From the NCBI GenBank assembly GCA_030433805.1, contig JARUXA010000022.1, positions 1-59,911 on the forward strand: 59,911 nt of DNA, written 5' to 3'. Each line of letters starts with the position of its first letter. Position 1 is the first letter of the stretch. This document shows positions 35,502-44,788 of this stretch, piece after piece. Position numbers and translations under genes: made by a program. The notes beneath the pieces are model-generated. The model was not told the DNA's origin and did no database searches. It was given only the letters and a program-made list of their open reading frames with translations. The stretch comes from Sphingomonas sp. PsM26 (GTDB lineage: Bacteria; Pseudomonadota; Alphaproteobacteria; Sphingomonadales; Sphingomonadaceae).

Positions 35502-36332
35502 TCAGCGTCTAACCCAACTTACCCCGTTCGCACCTTTAGTGGTGTTGAGCATGGTCATCGCCTTCCGATCTCCAAGTCCATAGGCTTTTAGAAAATTGAT
35601 GCTGACCGAGACGGCAGAAGCAAAGTCCGCGTCGTCGGGGTGCCCGATCATCTCGTGTGTGGCTTTGGGAAACACAACCGCCAGCTTGTTACCCGCAGGT
35701 GAATTCTGGACTGGAAGAAGGTGATCGTGCCAGTCCGTCACTAAACCAGGGACGGTATCCTGATCGCCGGTCACAATCATCACTGGGAGAGCATCGCCGG
35801 CATAGGCATCCAGGTCGATCAGGCCAGGAATGCGTCCAGGCGAGGAAAAGCCTAGCACAGCTTTCACAGTTGGGTCCCGGAAAATCCCGAGGTTCGCCAG
35901 ACCACCGCCGAGGCAGAGTGCGGTCAGCGTTCCGAAGCTATGCCCGGCTGCGACCAATGGCTTACCCGGCCAGATGCGGGCGGCATACGCGCTCGCCGCT
36001 TTCATATCCGCGATGCGCTCGCCGAAGCTCGCTTCACGGGTGAACTTGTCACGATCAGGGTAGTGCAGGGAATCAACGTGCACTGGCGCGATAACGGCAA
36101 AGCCCGCCGCCTTCCAAGCATTGGCAACCGCGTCATACTTTTCCGGCCACGATCCATGTCCGGTTGAGAACAGCACCACCCCCTTCACTGTCTTCGGCAC
36201 CCATTTTTCCAGTCTGGTGGACCGTTGCGGCGTCACCTGTAGAGCGACTTCACTCGTTGGGCTGGCAACACAGGGTGCCGCGGAGGCTAATATGCCCGTG
36301 ACGAAGATCATCATTGATTGCTTTAGTCTCAC
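35502..36332 (-). CDS. exported alpha/beta hydrolase
   Basis: 276-aa protein. I choose the GTG at 36332 because it follows AGGAGA with seven bases and yields a clean signal peptide (MRLKQSMMIFVTGILASAAP), whereas the longer ATG frame does not. The nucleophile elbow is AAGHSFGTLTAL, an Asp is in VTGDQDTVPG and the His in KATHEMIGHPDD. The pattern is that of dienelactone hydrolase/platelet-activating-factor acetylhydrolase-like enzymes. Substrate unknown. Confidence 0.85.
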   Translation of the reverse strand: MRLKQSMMIFVTGILASAAPCVASPTSEVALQVTPQRSTRLEKWVPKTVKGVVLFSTGHGSWPEKYDAVANAWKAAGFAVIAPVHVDSLHYPDRDKFTREASFGERIADMKAASAYAARIWPGKPLVAAGHSFGTLTALCLGGGLANLGIFRDPTVKAVLGFSSPGRIPGLIDLDAYAGDALPVMIVTGDQDTVPGLVTDWHDHLLPVQNSPAGNKLAVVFPKATHEMIGHPDDADFASAVSVSINFLKAYGLGDRKAMTMLNTTKGANGVSWVRR

Positions 36333-36474
36333 CTTAATCTCTCCTTTTATCGCCGAAAGGATCACTGCTCGCTTAAACACTAAAGTTAGGAAATTCAGAA
36401 CGCCATGGCGTCACCCAAGTAGGAATTTAATCCAATGATGTAACTGCGTTACTTCGCATGATAAAGACAAGGTC

Positions 36475-36831
36475 TCACCAAAGTAGAACAAGGACCGTCA
36501 ACACAACAAGCCCGCAGATGCTCAGAAGCATCTTCGGCATCCCAATGTAGCGAGACAGCCACATGATCAGTGCGACTGAAGCAATTAGAAATGTACCAAC
36601 CGTAAAGAAAAGGGCTTCGAACGCGCCCGCAAGGCCTTGCCCTGCCGCGTCTCCGCTGTTGTCGCGCCCACCGAAGACGAGCACTGCGAGAAGGGCGATG
36701 CTGCCTATGGCAACCGAGAGAATGACCCCTGTCCGGCGATGCGGCTTCCACCATGGTCGGTCACGAACATGGCCCATGAGGCTGGCATCCTTCGACAGTT
36801 CTCGCTGTGTCGATGAGGTCGTTTGAGTCAC
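36475..36831 (-). CDS. small membrane protein of the ABC operon
   Basis: 118 aa with a charged soluble head (KDASLMGHVRDRPWWKPHRR) and three hydrophobic segments. GTG start overlapping the permease stop (GTGA) places it third in the operon with the ABC ATPase and permease. It could be an accessory subunit. Family not recognised. Confidence 0.68.
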   Translation of the reverse strand: MTQTTSSTQRELSKDASLMGHVRDRPWWKPHRRTGVILSVAIGSIALLAVLVFGGRDNSGDAAGQGLAGAFEALFFTVGTFLIASVALIMWLSRYIGMPKMLLSICGLVVLTVLVLLW

Positions 36832-37552
36832 CGGAAATCACGGCGTGTAAGATCGACGATCATCGCCACCAGAACAACCAAGTTCCCCAATCCACCAAGA
36901 AATGCGAATGGCGCCGGATCAGCGGAGGTCACGATCTTCATCGGCAGAACCCAGGAAACCATGCAGCCTGTTGTGTGTGCGTCATCGCCACTGCGAGCGC
37001 GACGAGCGTCCCGCCGATGCCGACGCTGAGAGGCACGACGAAGCTTGCAAACCGCAACGCGGACCAAAGCTGAAGCACGATCATCAGCGAAGTACCGCAC
37101 CAAAGGAGGAGCATGGTTCGGGTCAGGCTCTGCCAAGGAATGTTCCCCACTGGGACGTGTCCACCAAACGCCCCACCAAGCGAAGCACCGATCCAGGTGA
37201 ATAGAAGCGCTAAAAGCGTACTGCAGCAGGAGGTTGCCAGCACGACAATCGCCTTCGCAAGGAACACCTGCCAGCGACTGATCGGCAGCGCGAGGATATG
37301 GTCCCAACCACGTCCGCGATGTTCGATCTGCCCCACCAGCGTCGTGAAGGCGGCGACAATCATAGGCAGCAGGAACAGCGCCCAGATCGGCAACAGGAAC
37401 TCGTTGAAGACCGACGTCCAGCTCGATGTACGATCGCTGGTCATGAGTGACAGGAACGCCAGCCCGCCGGGCAACGCGGGCGCAGCTAACGAGAGCAATG
37501 CGGCCAGTGAGCCGTTCAGTTTACGGGCCTCGACATTGAGTATGGCGATCAC
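36828..37552 (-). pseudogene. ABC transporter permease, frameshifted near 36953
   Basis: About 241 residues in two frames. GTG start at 37552 overlaps the ATPase stop. Five helices are read in the first frame up to THTQQAAWFP, which then stops at 36938; the last part (WVLPMKIVTSADPAPFAFLG, a helix, then DLTRRDFR) is in the next frame. Restoring one base in the CCTGGG run gives a smooth FPWVLPM join. Size and pattern fit lantibiotic-immunity/BceB-short type ABC-2 permeases. Without repair the last helix is lost. Confidence 0.8.
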
Positions 37553-38484
37553 GCCGCTTTCCTTTCGCCTGGTTCGGCACGATCGACCGCATTCCGGTAG
37601 ACATCCTCCAGCGTGCGGACCTGCGGCCTGATCGATGACACGGCAAAATCAGCTTCGACCAACAGTTGGTTCGTGACCGCCGCCAGATCGGATCGCACGT
37701 CGGTGCCGCAGCGAACGATGATCGACCGGTCGTCAACGGCAGAGGCATCTATCCCGCGCGTCCGCAGCAACACGGATCCGGCTTCCGCTTCACCAGCTAC
37801 CGTGAAGGCGACGCCGGCAGCGGGCCCCAACAGCGTTCCGATCCTATCCTGCACCAGCAGGCGCCCGTCGCGCATCACACCGATGTGATCGGCCACATGT
37901 TCGACCTCGCTCAGCAGATGGCTGGATACGAACACCGTCCCGCCGATACGTTCGGGAAGTGAACGGATTAGGGTGCGCATTGCGGCGATGCCATCCGGAT
38001 CAAGGCCGTTGGTGGGTTCATCGAGCAGCAGTAGTTTTGGAGAGCCAAGCATGGCCCGAGCCAGCGCGAGGCGCTGTTTCATTCCGAGGGAATAGTCTCT
38101 TACCCGCCGACCTGCCGCATGGCGAAGGTCGACGAGCTCCAATACGCGATCCACATCCCTGTCGGGCAGAAGCAACATCCGTCGGGTAAGGCCCAGATTA
38201 GCCCGGCCAGTCAGGTGATCGTACAGCGAGGGGCTTTCGACGAACGCTCCGACCTGTCCGAGTGCAACGCAGCGCGCCGTCGCCAGATCGTGCCCGAGCA
38301 ATCGTATCGATCCGGCGTCAGGATGCATAAGGCTGAGCAGCAGGCGCATTGTGGTCGTCTTGCCTGCGCCGTTGGGGCCCAGGAAGCCGTACACGCACCC
38401 CATCGGCACTTTCAGCGTCACCGCGTCGACGACCGGACGTCCACCAAAACGTTTCGTCAGTCGCTCAGTTTCGATCGCCAGCAA
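37549..38484 (-). CDS. ABC transporter ATP-binding protein
   Basis: 311-aa ATPase with all motifs: Walker A GPNGAGKTTT, Q-loop GAFVESP, signature YSLGMKQR, Walker B LLLLDEPTNGLDP and switch SSH. The C-terminal extension of about 90 residues (VAFTVAGEAEAGSVLL...) is usual for drug or lantibiotic exporters of the CcmA type. First gene of a three-gene operon. Divergent from a DUF2975/HTH pair across a 72-bp AT-rich region that holds palindromes. Confidence 0.92.
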   Translation of the reverse strand: MLAIETERLTKRFGGRPVVDAVTLKVPMGCVYGFLGPNGAGKTTTMRLLLSLMHPDAGSIRLLGHDLATARCVALGQVGAFVESPSLYDHLTGRANLGLTRRMLLLPDRDVDRVLELVDLRHAAGRRVRDYSLGMKQRLALARAMLGSPKLLLLDEPTNGLDPDGIAAMRTLIRSLPERIGGTVFVSSHLLSEVEHVADHIGVMRDGRLLVQDRIGTLLGPAAGVAFTVAGEAEAGSVLLRTRGIDASAVDDRSIIVRCGTDVRSDLAAVTNQLLVEADFAVSSIRPQVRTLEDVYRNAVDRAEPGERKAA

Positions 38485-38514
38485 CGGCTGCCCCTATTAA
38501 TGATTTTAATTATC

Positions 38515-38545
38515 ACTTAAATCATCCTCACCAAGCGATTTAAGT
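38515..38545. promoter_or_regulatory. palindromic operator candidate between ABC and DUF2975 genes
   Basis: ACTTAAATC (38515-38523) and GATTTAAGT (38537-38545) are perfect 9-bp inverted arms with a 13-base spacer. A related TGATTTTAATTATCACTTA stretch lies immediately to the left. The gap is far more AT-rich than the surroundings. The HTH protein encoded at 39036 is the obvious candidate binder. Confidence 0.5.
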
Positions 38546-38556
38546 CAAGGTTAAAT

Positions 38557-39036
38557 ATGAGTTGGCGCATGAACGATGATTTGCAGCGCAGTCAGTGGCT
38601 GGCGAGGCTAGCCACAGTGACCTTCTGCGTGCTCACGCTGGTGATCATCGTGGAAGCGACGATGGTCGCCGTCGCACCGCGCCCTGCGGTCGCACTGGCT
38701 TTCCTTATTGCCTTCCGGGCACCGGCGCCGTTCTATCTGTTCGCACTTTGGACGATGCGGCTGGCCTTCGGGCGGATAGCCAATGGAGAGGTCTTCTCAA
38801 CCGTGCTCCCGAATTCCCTTACCTGGCTGGGCCTGGCTCTGGCCCTTGGTGCAATCGCAACGGTCTTCGTCAGCCCGTTGGCCCTGAGACTCATCGGGGG
38901 CTATCGTCACGGTGCCTATGCCGCCTTCGACCCGTCAGCGATCACCATCGGGCTCGTAGGGCTCTTTCTGGTGATCCTGTCGCATTTGTTTTCCCGTGCA
39001 CTCATAATGAAACACGAGTTGGACGAGATCCTCTGA
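38557..39036 (+). CDS. DUF2975 membrane protein
   Basis: 159 aa with four helices (LATVTFCVLTLVIIVEATMV, the APAPFYLFALWTMRLAFG segment, SLTWLGLALALGAIATVFV and ITIGLVGLFLVILSHLFSRA). The last helix followed by ELDEIL is a hallmark of the DUF2975 family, which is regularly encoded next to a YozG-type HTH protein. AAGG precedes the ATG. Overlaps the HTH gene by TGATG. Confidence 0.8.
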   Translation: MSWRMNDDLQRSQWLARLATVTFCVLTLVIIVEATMVAVAPRPAVALAFLIAFRAPAPFYLFALWTMRLAFGRIANGEVFSTVLPNSLTWLGLALALGAIATVFVSPLALRLIGGYRHGAYAAFDPSAITIGLVGLFLVILSHLFSRALIMKHELDEIL

Positions 39037-39278
39037 TGCCGATCCGGGTGACGCTTGATGCGATCCTCGCCGATCGGAAGATGACGGGAAAGCAGTTGGC
39101 CCACGCTGTCGGCCTCAGCGAGACGCAGCTTTCGCTGTTCCGGTCCGGCAAGGTGCGCGGCATCCGGTTCGCGACCTTGTCGCGGCTATGCGCCGCTCTC
39201 GACTGCAAGCCGGGCGACCTCGTCGACTATGATTTTGACCCGGCCGATCTGCATGACGACAATGCTGCAAACCCCTGA
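39036..39278 (+). CDS. Cro/CI-family helix-turn-helix regulator
   Basis: 80-aa XRE-type protein made of little but the DNA-binding domain: VTLDAILADRKMTGKQLAHA, GLSETQLSLFRSGKVRGIRF, LSRLCAALDCKPGDLVDY. It belongs to the YozG-like group that pairs with DUF2975. It probably controls the divergent ABC operon and itself through the palindromes at 38515-38545. Confidence 0.85.
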   Translation: MPIRVTLDAILADRKMTGKQLAHAVGLSETQLSLFRSGKVRGIRFATLSRLCAALDCKPGDLVDYDFDPADLHDDNAANP

Positions 39279-39643
39279 CATCCCCACGTTTACCAACGTT
39301 CACGCAGGCAACCGAAGAATAACTGCCAAGGGTTTGGAGACTCATGCACACTGACATCTGAACGGCCCCGCCAGTCACCGTGACCATAAGGCGCGACGCG
39401 CTGTTCCACTAAGTAAGCAGCTAGTCGGTGATCGGACCATACGGCCGGATCCGCCCACATCTTTGCAGCGTCGGCCGGACCACCTCAGACCTCCGGCTTG
39501 GGTCTGACCTCTATCGCGAAAGCAGCGACATACGCGACGTCCGAAACTTAGGATATTTGCAGCTGAGAGCTGCCAAGTCGATGCCGCTGAAACGATTATC
39601 GCTTCAACCATAATTAAGAGGTTATGCACCAAGCTAGGCCGGC
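39279..39643. other. gene-free stretch with a 53-bp repeat
   Basis: 365 bp between the HTH regulator and the EAL gene. Contains repeat copy B (39512-39564) and an AT-rich section at 39590-39620 that may hold the EAL promoter. No gene seen. Confidence 0.5.
39512..39564 (+). repeat. 53-bp intergenic repeat, copy B (diverged)
   Basis: Starts TATCGCG, core TACGCGACGTCCGAAACTTA, ends TTTGCAGCT. The middle matches other copies well; the right end has lost the GCGACA. Confidence 0.6.
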
Positions 39644-40456
39644 ATGATGTATTCCCCAATCACAGCTGCCGATGCTGCACAATCAACGTCACTGGCTAGG
39701 TCGAAGGTGTGCCAGGGATGCAGAACCGGTGCCCCACTCACTATGGCGATCACAATGGCGTTTCAGCCAATCGTCGACATCGAGTCCGGGGCGGTCTTCG
39801 CCTACGAAGCCCTCGTCCGCGGTGCGGACGGGCAGTCCGCCGGGGAGGTGCTGGCCAGCGTCGATGCGGACATGATCTACAAGTTCGACCAGACGTGCCG
39901 GGTCAAGGCGATCGAACTGGCCGGGCGGCTCTTTCCGCCGGATGACGCCACGAAGCTGTCTATCAACTGCATGCCGAACGCCGTCTATGAACCCGACGCC
40001 TGTATCCGTGCGTCGCTGACGGCAGCTCATCGTGTCGGCTTCGATCCTCAGCGACTGATGTTCGAGTTTACCGAAGACGAGCGGATGCGCGAGGTGGCTC
40101 ACGTCCGGCGGATTATCGAGGCCTATCGGGCTCGCGGGTTTACGACAGCGATCGATGATTTCGGTGCCGGTTATGCAGGGCTCGGACTGCTCGCAGACCT
40201 TCGCCCCGACATGCTGAAGCTCGATATGGCGCTCATACGCGGGATCGATGAGTCCGCTGCCCACCGTGCCATTGTGGCAGGCGTGCTCGGTATCGCCGAC
40301 GCCATCGGCGTTCGCTGTATCGCCAAAGGTATCGAGACCGCCGCGGAATTGCGGACGCTGAAAGAGATCGGCATCCGGCTGTGTCAGGGATACCTGCTCG
40401 CGCGCCCTGCAACTGAGGTGCTGCCGGTTATCGACCGAGAACGCCTGCGTACGTAA
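39644..40456 (+). CDS. EAL domain c-di-GMP phosphodiesterase
   Basis: 270-aa stand-alone EAL protein. Substrate and metal motifs are complete: AYEALVRG, SINCMPN, FEFTE, IDDFGAGYAGL, LKLDMALI, AKGIET and QGYLLARP. It should therefore cleave cyclic di-GMP. A short N-terminal stretch has CQGCR, which might bind metal. No membrane segment. Convergent with the MHYT-GGDEF-EAL gene. Confidence 0.9.
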   Translation: MMYSPITAADAAQSTSLARSKVCQGCRTGAPLTMAITMAFQPIVDIESGAVFAYEALVRGADGQSAGEVLASVDADMIYKFDQTCRVKAIELAGRLFPPDDATKLSINCMPNAVYEPDACIRASLTAAHRVGFDPQRLMFEFTEDERMREVAHVRRIIEAYRARGFTTAIDDFGAGYAGLGLLADLRPDMLKLDMALIRGIDESAAHRAIVAGVLGIADAIGVRCIAKGIETAAELRTLKEIGIRLCQGYLLARPATEVLPVIDRERLRT

Positions 40457-40501
40457 CAGGTATTGCGCCGCGGAAGGCCGACACACGTGCCCGGTCACTG
40501 A

Positions 40502-42556
40502 TCATCCGAACGCTGCGTCCTCTTCGACGGACCGCGGTGCCAGCAGCATCGCCCGGCGAACCTGATCGGGACTGGCGAGCGAACGGGACGGCTTGCCGAT
40601 CAGATAGCCCTGGATCGCGGCGCAGCCTTCCCGGGCTACGATCGATAGCTGTGCCGGTTGCTCGATGCCTTCTGCCAGCACGGGCATGTCCAGGCTGGTT
40701 CCCAGCGCCGTAACGGACCGCAGGATGGCGACCGCCTGTTCGCTATGTTCGATCTCAGCGACGAACGAGGCGTCCAGCTTGATGTGGTCAAAGGGGAAAG
40801 CCCGCAAAACGTCCAGTGAAGAATAGCCGACGCCGAAGTCGTCGAGCGCGATGGCGATCCCCATCGCTTTGAGTTGGCGAAGCTGGTTCAAGGCAAATCG
40901 GCGATCATGAATGATGGCGCTTTCTGTCAACTCCAGCGAGAGCCGTTCGGCAGGTAGGCCACTGTCGATCAGGGCTGATCGGACTGTCTCTACCAACCGC
41001 GGGTCGGAAAGATGAAGCGGCGACAGATTCACCGCCACGACATGCCGATTGGTCCAGAGGGCCGCCTCGAAACCCGCCTGCCGCAATACCCAGACGCTAA
41101 GTGGAACAATCAGACCGCTCTCCTCGACGATCGGGATGAACGTTACAGGGGAAATCGCGCCCCGCACTGGGTGCTGCCAGCGGATCAGTGCTTCGTAACC
41201 GGTGATCTCCCCGGTCTTTACCGATGCCTGAACCTGGTAATGCAGTTCGAAGGCGCCGGCAGCAACGGCGTCGCGAAGGTCACTGGCCAGCTCGCGACGC
41301 TCGCGTACGGCATCATCCATGTCCGACTGATAGAAACACGGCGCGTCAGAATGCAGCGACTTAGCCCGGTACATGGCCAGGTCGGCCTTCGCGAGCAGGG
41401 TGTCGGCATCGCGACCGTCGTGAATGGCCAGTGCCACGCCTATGTTGGCGCTTATCGACGCGGTGAACCGATCGAACTCGAACGGCGCCACGAACGTGTC
41501 GTGCAAGCGGTCGAGGAAGCCGGACAAGTCACCCTCCGACGTATAGGAGATCAGTCCGGCAAACTCGTCGCCGCCCAGGCGCGAGATATACTCTCCCGGC
41601 CTCAGCATTACCGAGAAGCGTGCAGCCAGCGCGATGAGCAACTGATCGCCGGCCTGGTGGCCGTACGTATCGTTGACGGCCTTGAAGCGCGACAAGTCGA
41701 GCATGACGACGGCCATACAGGGAAGACCTGTTCGCATCGCGAGCCTTCGGCCGAGTTCGTCGTTGAAGCTCATCCGGTTTGGCAGGTCGGTAAGCCCGTC
41801 GTGCAGCGCCATGCGCCGTAGACGTCGGTAGGATTCACCCTGGGTATGCCCGTCGATCAACGCGCTGAGGGCTGCGCATCCGACGATGAGCATAGCGGCA
41901 ACCGCTGTTGTGACGCCGAGCGCAGACAAGGTGCCGTCCGACAGACCGGCGCCCAATTTCAACACGGCAATATGCATCGATGCCATGCCGGTAAAATGGA
42001 GAGCGGCCACGGCGAGACTGAGCAAACCGGCCGCCTTAGCCCTTCGCCAGCGGCCCGCACCGTTGATCGTTTGGAATGCAGCTGCCGCAAGCACCGAGGA
42101 CAGGACAACCGAGGCGGCGACGTAGCGCCAATCCCATGTGACAAAACCATCGATCCGGTATGCTGACATGCCGAGATAATGCATTGTCGAAATGGCGACG
42201 CCGATGATCCCGCCGCCAGCGGCACCTGCCCACCGCCTTTTCGTAGCAGCCAGACCAAGTCCAGGGGCCGCAACGATAATGGCGAGCACCAGCGACGCCA
42301 GGGTGAGGATTGGATCGAGGACGACAGGCGCCTGCGTCCGGAACGCCATCATCGCCACGAAGTGCGTGGACCATACCATGGTCCCGGTGCTGACCGCGGT
42401 CAGCATGATCCAGCCTAGCCGGCTAGGACCGCTCGCCGACAGGATGCGCCCGAACAGTTGGACGGTTGCGGCCGATCCGATCACGCACACCAGTAGCGCC
42501 GTAAACACAAGGCGCAGGTCATGTTGCTGCGTGATACATAAGGCCACCTCCATCAT
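40502..42556 (-). CDS. MHYT-GGDEF-EAL membrane sensor for cyclic di-GMP
   Basis: 684 aa. The start at 42556 overlaps the GAF gene stop. An N-terminal MHYT domain has seven helices with its repeated His motifs (STHFVAMMA at 63, MHYLGMS at 124 and LHFTGMASMH at 186), proposed to bind copper and sense gases. GGDEF is intact at 327-331, and EAL at 454-456 with the later motifs LSLELTES, LDDFGVGYSSL and LAEGIE. The protein may thus both make and degrade c-di-GMP. Confidence 0.93.
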   Translation of the reverse strand: MMEVALCITQQHDLRLVFTALLVCVIGSAATVQLFGRILSASGPSRLGWIMLTAVSTGTMVWSTHFVAMMAFRTQAPVVLDPILTLASLVLAIIVAAPGLGLAATKRRWAGAAGGGIIGVAISTMHYLGMSAYRIDGFVTWDWRYVAASVVLSSVLAAAAFQTINGAGRWRRAKAAGLLSLAVAALHFTGMASMHIAVLKLGAGLSDGTLSALGVTTAVAAMLIVGCAALSALIDGHTQGESYRRLRRMALHDGLTDLPNRMSFNDELGRRLAMRTGLPCMAVVMLDLSRFKAVNDTYGHQAGDQLLIALAARFSVMLRPGEYISRLGGDEFAGLISYTSEGDLSGFLDRLHDTFVAPFEFDRFTASISANIGVALAIHDGRDADTLLAKADLAMYRAKSLHSDAPCFYQSDMDDAVRERRELASDLRDAVAAGAFELHYQVQASVKTGEITGYEALIRWQHPVRGAISPVTFIPIVEESGLIVPLSVWVLRQAGFEAALWTNRHVVAVNLSPLHLSDPRLVETVRSALIDSGLPAERLSLELTESAIIHDRRFALNQLRQLKAMGIAIALDDFGVGYSSLDVLRAFPFDHIKLDASFVAEIEHSEQAVAILRSVTALGTSLDMPVLAEGIEQPAQLSIVAREGCAAIQGYLIGKPSRSLASPDQVRRAMLLAPRSVEEDAAFG

Positions 42557-43065
42557 GCCGCAGCCCCTGCACGCCAGAGATCGCCCCGACCTTCGAGAAC
42601 CATCGCTGCCTGGCGTGCCAGGCCAAGCAGATAGGCGCGTTGATCGGCGGAGGCAGGTGACCGTGTGATGGTGTCGACAACGCAAAGGGCGCCGACGTCG
42701 ATACCGCTCAACATCCGTAGCGGTGCGCCGATATAATATCGAATAAACGGGTCGCCGGTGACTACCGATAGATGAGCGAAGCGTGGATCGTTTTGCGGAT
42801 CACAGCATTCGAGAGCGCCTTCATGATCAATCGCGTGTCCACAAAATCCACTGTCACGGGGGATGCACGACAGGGCCAGCCCGTGGGTGGCCTTGAACCA
42901 TTGATCCTCGTTGTGGATCAATGAGAGAAGCGCAATCGGCGCATTGAAGGCCGAGGCGGCTTCATTGACGAAGCGATCGAAGCTCGGCTCCGCGGGGGTG
43001 TCGAGGACGCCAAGCCCCTTCACCGCAAGCGAGCGTCGGTGCTCATGGAGGAGATTCTTGAGCAT
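42553..43065 (-). CDS. GAF domain protein
   Basis: 170-aa stand-alone GAF sensor: FDRFVNEAASAFNAPIALLS, EDQWFKATHGLALSCIPRD, CGHAIDHEGALE and YIGAPLRML...GALCVVD. Cys residues in SCIPRDSGFCGHA and ECCDPQ could be redox or chromophore sites, but none is diagnostic. It overlaps the MHYT-GGDEF-EAL gene by ATGATG, so it likely feeds a signal into that enzyme. Confidence 0.88.
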   Translation of the reverse strand: MLKNLLHEHRRSLAVKGLGVLDTPAEPSFDRFVNEAASAFNAPIALLSLIHNEDQWFKATHGLALSCIPRDSGFCGHAIDHEGALECCDPQNDPRFAHLSVVTGDPFIRYYIGAPLRMLSGIDVGALCVVDTITRSPASADQRAYLLGLARQAAMVLEGRGDLWRAGAAA

Positions 43066-43179
43066 CGAAGAGCACCATCAAACAGCTAAGCAACATATCC
43101 TCTGAAATTATTGACGAACGGTAACCACGCCCGCGAGGTGTTAACCCCGACCGCCTGCGCCCCGTCTTTAAGGACCGCG

Positions 43180-43232
43180 TGTCACATAATTGGCGACATT
43201 CGAGACGTCCAAAACTCAGGACATCAGCGACA
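43180..43232 (+). repeat. 53-bp intergenic repeat, copy C
   Basis: Starts TGTCACATAATTGGCGACAT, core TTCGAGACGTCCAAAAC, ends CAGCGACA. In the gap between the GAF and VOC genes. Confidence 0.7.
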
Positions 43233-43284
43233 AGAGCGTGACACGGCGATGTTGGAACCGGCACGCGACCGTGCTCCGAACTCG

Positions 43285-43674
43285 TCAGTCTGTGACGGGT
43301 GAGCAAATCTCGACCAAGCATCCATCAATATCGCGGACGTAGCCAACGATCTGGCCCCAAGGCTTCTCGACTGGCGGCGAAACAGCATTAGCGCCCGCCC
43401 CGATGGCGTTCTCGTAGGCCGCACGTGGATCGTCGGTAACGAGCGCGATCTCAAAGCCAGGAGCGATGTCGCTTTTACGGTTCGGGCGGATCGCAATGCC
43501 GTTCATTTCCGCCATTGGCTCGCCGGCAAATGCTAGGACCGTCTCGCCGGTATCAAGCTCTGCGTAGAGGTGGCTCTCGTGCACGAAGCGGCGTTTGAGG
43601 CCAAATGCGCGCTCATAGAAGTCGACCGTGGCCAGTACGTCAGCGACGTAGATGATGGTGTATCCGAGTTTCAT
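43285..43674 (-). CDS. VOC/glyoxalase superfamily protein
   Basis: 129-aa vicinal-oxygen-chelate fold protein. The first module is YTIIYVADVLATVDFYERAF with AELDTGETVLAF; the second is GFEIALVTDDPRAAYENAI with DIDGCLVEICSP. The position of the usual metal His is not evident in the first strand (GYTII), while the Glu near the end (LVEI) is. It could be a resistance or lyase member. Lies 50 bp after the AraC-type gene, same strand, so likely one operon. Confidence 0.88.
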   Translation of the reverse strand: MKLGYTIIYVADVLATVDFYERAFGLKRRFVHESHLYAELDTGETVLAFAGEPMAEMNGIAIRPNRKSDIAPGFEIALVTDDPRAAYENAIGAGANAVSPPVEKPWGQIVGYVRDIDGCLVEICSPVTD

Positions 43675-43725
43675 GTCGCCGACTTAAAGCTGAGTGCAGG
43701 CAGCCGTCTTGAACAAATCGGACAG

Positions 43726-44502
43726 TCAGATCGGCAGCCCGGCTAGCGCCAGATCGGGCATTCGTGCCGACCCGATGCCACCCATACGGCGGAAGGTACG
43801 CGACATATGGGCTTGATCGGCATAGCCAGCTTCGCTCGCCGCGGCCGCGCCTTCCACGCCAGCGTATCGAAGCCGGAGAGCGCGGTGAAAACGGATGATC
43901 GCGGCAAGCTGCTTAGGCGCTAATCCTGTAGCAGCGGTGATCCGGCGTCGAACGGTGCGGACATCAATACTGTACATGCTTGCAAGCCTGGCGATCGGCA
44001 GGCGTCCTCCGGTCACGTGCGAAACATCGATCATATCGGTGGTCATCGGATCAACCGTCTCTGCGCGAAAATGGTCAGTAACGAATTGGCCGAGCCGTTC
44101 GGCAAGAGCGTCGATGCTGGGTGCGGGCCTGCGCAGCGAGGCAAGTGCCGGCAATGCCGCAAGGGCCTCATCATCTACCAGAACGCGATCGACGATCGAG
44201 CCCGGGTCGAGCGCCAGTACGGCATACGCCATGCCTGGGCGGAGCCGCACGCCAACGAAGGTAATGCCTGCACGAACCGGAACGAGATGAAACTGCGTGG
44301 ACGGGCCTGCGATCCTGACTGCGATGGCCCCCGTGGGCTCGACCCCATCGGATTGGAACCGCAGGATGATGTCGCATCGTCCATCCGGCAGAACCCTGTG
44401 CTGACCATCATCGACAGCGAAGGAGCGCCATAGAGCTTCTACCGCCAGAGGATGCCATGCGGCCTTCGGATCTTCCTGATAGCTACGCGGTATCGGCATC
44501 AA
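43726..44502 (-). CDS. AraC family transcriptional regulator
   Basis: 258 aa. The N-terminal domain has the DUF6597-like pattern (HRVLPDGRCDIILRF, TQFHLVPVRAGITFVGVRLR). The C-terminal HTH pair covers about 170-250 (LASMYSIDVRTVRRRITAAT, PKQLAAIIRFHRALRL, EAGYADQAHMSRTFRRMGG). Probably regulates the adjacent VOC gene. Confidence 0.88.
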   Translation of the reverse strand: MMPIPRSYQEDPKAAWHPLAVEALWRSFAVDDGQHRVLPDGRCDIILRFQSDGVEPTGAIAVRIAGPSTQFHLVPVRAGITFVGVRLRPGMAYAVLALDPGSIVDRVLVDDEALAALPALASLRRPAPSIDALAERLGQFVTDHFRAETVDPMTTDMIDVSHVTGGRLPIARLASMYSIDVRTVRRRITAATGLAPKQLAAIIRFHRALRLRYAGVEGAAAASEAGYADQAHMSRTFRRMGGIGSARMPDLALAGLPI

Positions 44503-44762
44503 CCAGGTCTCGTATCGAGGTCATACTCAGCGGACGTGTCTCCGTCGCTGAAGCGACGGCATACGCAACCGGCAGAGGTCAGCAATTCCGGCATGCCTTC
44601 ATCGCAGCTCCCGATAAAGCTAGCAGCTATTTTCCGCCAGTGAGGCCCGATCCGCCAACTGGCGACGTCTCAGCTACTCTTTCCATCCCTGCGATCAGAG
44701 GGCGACCTTTCGTGATCGCATCGCGAACGGATATCGACGGCCTTCCCAGAAGCCGCCATTAG
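44457..44762 (+). CDS. possible 101-aa protein overlapping araC-type gene start
   Basis: AGAGGA precedes the ATG at 44457 and the frame ends 26 bp before the next plus-strand gene. But its first 46 bp lie opposite the AraC coding start, and the sequence (for example ILSGRVSVAEATAYATGRGQ) matches nothing I know. Treat as tentative. Confidence 0.28.
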   Translation: MRPSDLPDSYAVSASTRSRIEVILSGRVSVAEATAYATGRGQQFRHAFIAAPDKASSYFPPVRPDPPTGDVSATLSIPAIRGRPFVIASRTDIDGLPRSRH

Positions 44763-44788
44763 GCAGTCTTCAAAGAGGGGAAACGAAC

